DNA of 13,498 nt from DASXAQ01 sp036406615 (GTDB taxonomy: Bacteria; Actinomycetota; UBA4738), in contig DASXAQ010000110.1 of assembly GCA_036406615.1 (NCBI GenBank), positions 1 through 13,498 on the forward strand, written 5' to 3'. Below, in pieces: positions 12,829 through 13,498 of this stretch. The notes beneath the pieces were generated by a model, which saw only the letters and a program-made list of their open reading frames with translations, had not been told where the DNA came from and did no database searches. The translations under genes were made by a program, and so were the position numbers. The stretch's first letter is position 1. The number at the start of each line of letters is the position of its first letter.

Positions 12829-13498
12829 GACCGCTTCGCGTGGTGGTCGTCGGCGCGGGCGTCACCGGGCTGACCGCCGCTTACCGTCTGTTGACCGAGG
12901 CGGGCCAGAACAGCGTCGAGGTCACCGTCGTCGAGGCGTCGGCGTCCGTGGGCGGCAAGCTCGCGCCGCTCGACGTGGGGGGGATTCGCGTGGAGGGCGG
13001 CGCGGACTCGTTCGTCGCGCGCAAGCCGTGGGCGATGCAGCTCTGCGGCGAGCTGGGGCTGCAGGACGACCTCGTGTACCCCGGAGCATCCGGGGCGTTC
13101 GTCTGGACGCGCGGCCGGCTGGTGCCCTACCCGGAGCCCGCCGCGTTCGGCATCCCCGCCGACGTCGAGTCGCTGCTGCGGTGGCCGGGAATGACGACGC
13201 GGGGCCGCGCGCGAGCGGCGATGGACCTGTTCCGCAAACCCGGCCCGGAGCGCGACGACGAATCGATCGAGTCGCTCGCGACGCGCCGTCTGGGACCCGA
13301 AGCGACGCGCGTGCTGGTCGGCCCGCTGCTGGCCGGGATCAACGCCGGCGATCCGGGGCGGCTCAGCGTTCGGGCCACCTTCCCGGAGCTGGCCGACTGG
13401 GAGCGCCGGTTCGGCAGCCTGATCCGTGGGGCTCGCGCGGCCCGCCGCGCGGCACGGGAGGGCAAGGGTGGACCGATGTTCGCGACGCTCGACGGCGG
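12825..13498 (+). CDS. hemY: Protoporphyrinogen/coproporphyrinogen oxidase, N-terminal part (3' end outside window)
   Basis: FAD-dependent, oxygen-using oxidation of protoporphyrinogen IX or, in the Gram-positive route, coproporphyrinogen III (then called CgoX). 224 complete codons are visible, about half of the usual ~460. The N-terminus has the dinucleotide-binding VVVVGAGVTGL (GxGxxG at 10-15), followed by the acidic residue E37 (VVEAS), VGGKL and VEGGADSFV, a typical start for this flavin amine-oxidase fold. ESIESLATRRLGPEATRVLVGPLLAGINAGDP is characteristic of HemY-type PPO. ATG 12825 overlaps the hemH stop as ATGA. With hemE and hemH this makes a heme-synthesis operon. Which porphyrin is used cannot be decided from the visible part. 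Confidence 0.93.
   Translation, partial: MRPLRVVVVGAGVTGLTAAYRLLTEAGQNSVEVTVVEASASVGGKLAPLDVGGIRVEGGADSFVARKPWAMQLCGELGLQDDLVYPGASGAFVWTRGRLVPYPEPAAFGIPADVESLLRWPGMTTRGRARAAMDLFRKPGPERDDESIESLATRRLGPEATRVLVGPLLAGINAGDPGRLSVRATFPELADWERRFGSLIRGARAARRAAREGKGGPMFATLDG

Noticed and set aside
1..13498. CRISPR arrays, tRNA or rRNA genes, riboswitches, insertion sequences, attachment sites
   Set aside because: None was seen on reading both strands. The coding sequence is nearly continuous, and no transposase, integrase or regularly spaced repeat is present.

Overview
The window is dense, GC-rich (clearly well above 60% by eye) bacterial chromosome. Actinomycetota is the most likely source. The reasons are the strong G/C third-position bias, GTG starts, tight gene packing, an ECF sigma factor paired with an RskA-like anti-sigma factor, a DUF4331 protein of the signal-peptide-less type that begins with the SHREAP motif, and a hemE-hemH-hemY cluster. 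I cannot place it to class. Nothing suggests phage, plasmid or insertion-sequence origin: no transposase, integrase, CRISPR array, tRNA or rRNA was seen.

Layout: (1) 1-1940 is the end of proB and all of proA, the first two steps of proline synthesis, overlapping by one base. (2) 2027-3145 holds an AraC-type DNA-binding domain fused to a DinB-like domain, followed by a 44-residue basic miniprotein with a near-perfect Shine-Dalgarno. (3) 3153-4477 on the minus strand is an ECF sigma factor followed by its zinc-motif, single-pass membrane anti-sigma factor, joined by a GTGA overlap. (4) Divergent from these, 4683-6806 carries a small Tat-signal protein, a DUF4331 protein and a 116-residue protein of unknown function. 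(5) 6785-7690 on the minus strand is an atypical short-chain dehydrogenase/NDUFA9-like protein. (6) Divergent from it, 7821-10691 encodes a large signalling protein: zinc ribbon, class III nucleotide cyclase, AAA ATPase and TPR-like repeats. (7) 10743 to the window end is a heme operon: hemE, hemH, and hemY cut by the window edge.

How the genes work together: proBA and hemE-hemH-hemY are housekeeping. The accessory interest lies in block 3/4, where an extracytoplasmic-function sigma/anti-sigma pair faces a three-gene set that includes a Tat-targeted miniprotein and DUF4331. This looks like a cell-envelope response module, but the regulatory link is inferred from gene order only. The ferrochelatase carries four closely spaced internal cysteines, which fit the class of bacterial ferrochelatases that bind a [2Fe-2S] cluster through an internal segment. 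I see no clearly undescribed system. The best candidates for follow-up are the sigma/Tat-miniprotein/DUF4331 module, the AraC-DinB fusion with a degraded metal site, and the inverted repeats in the two regulatory gaps near 1963-1995 and 7723-7773.
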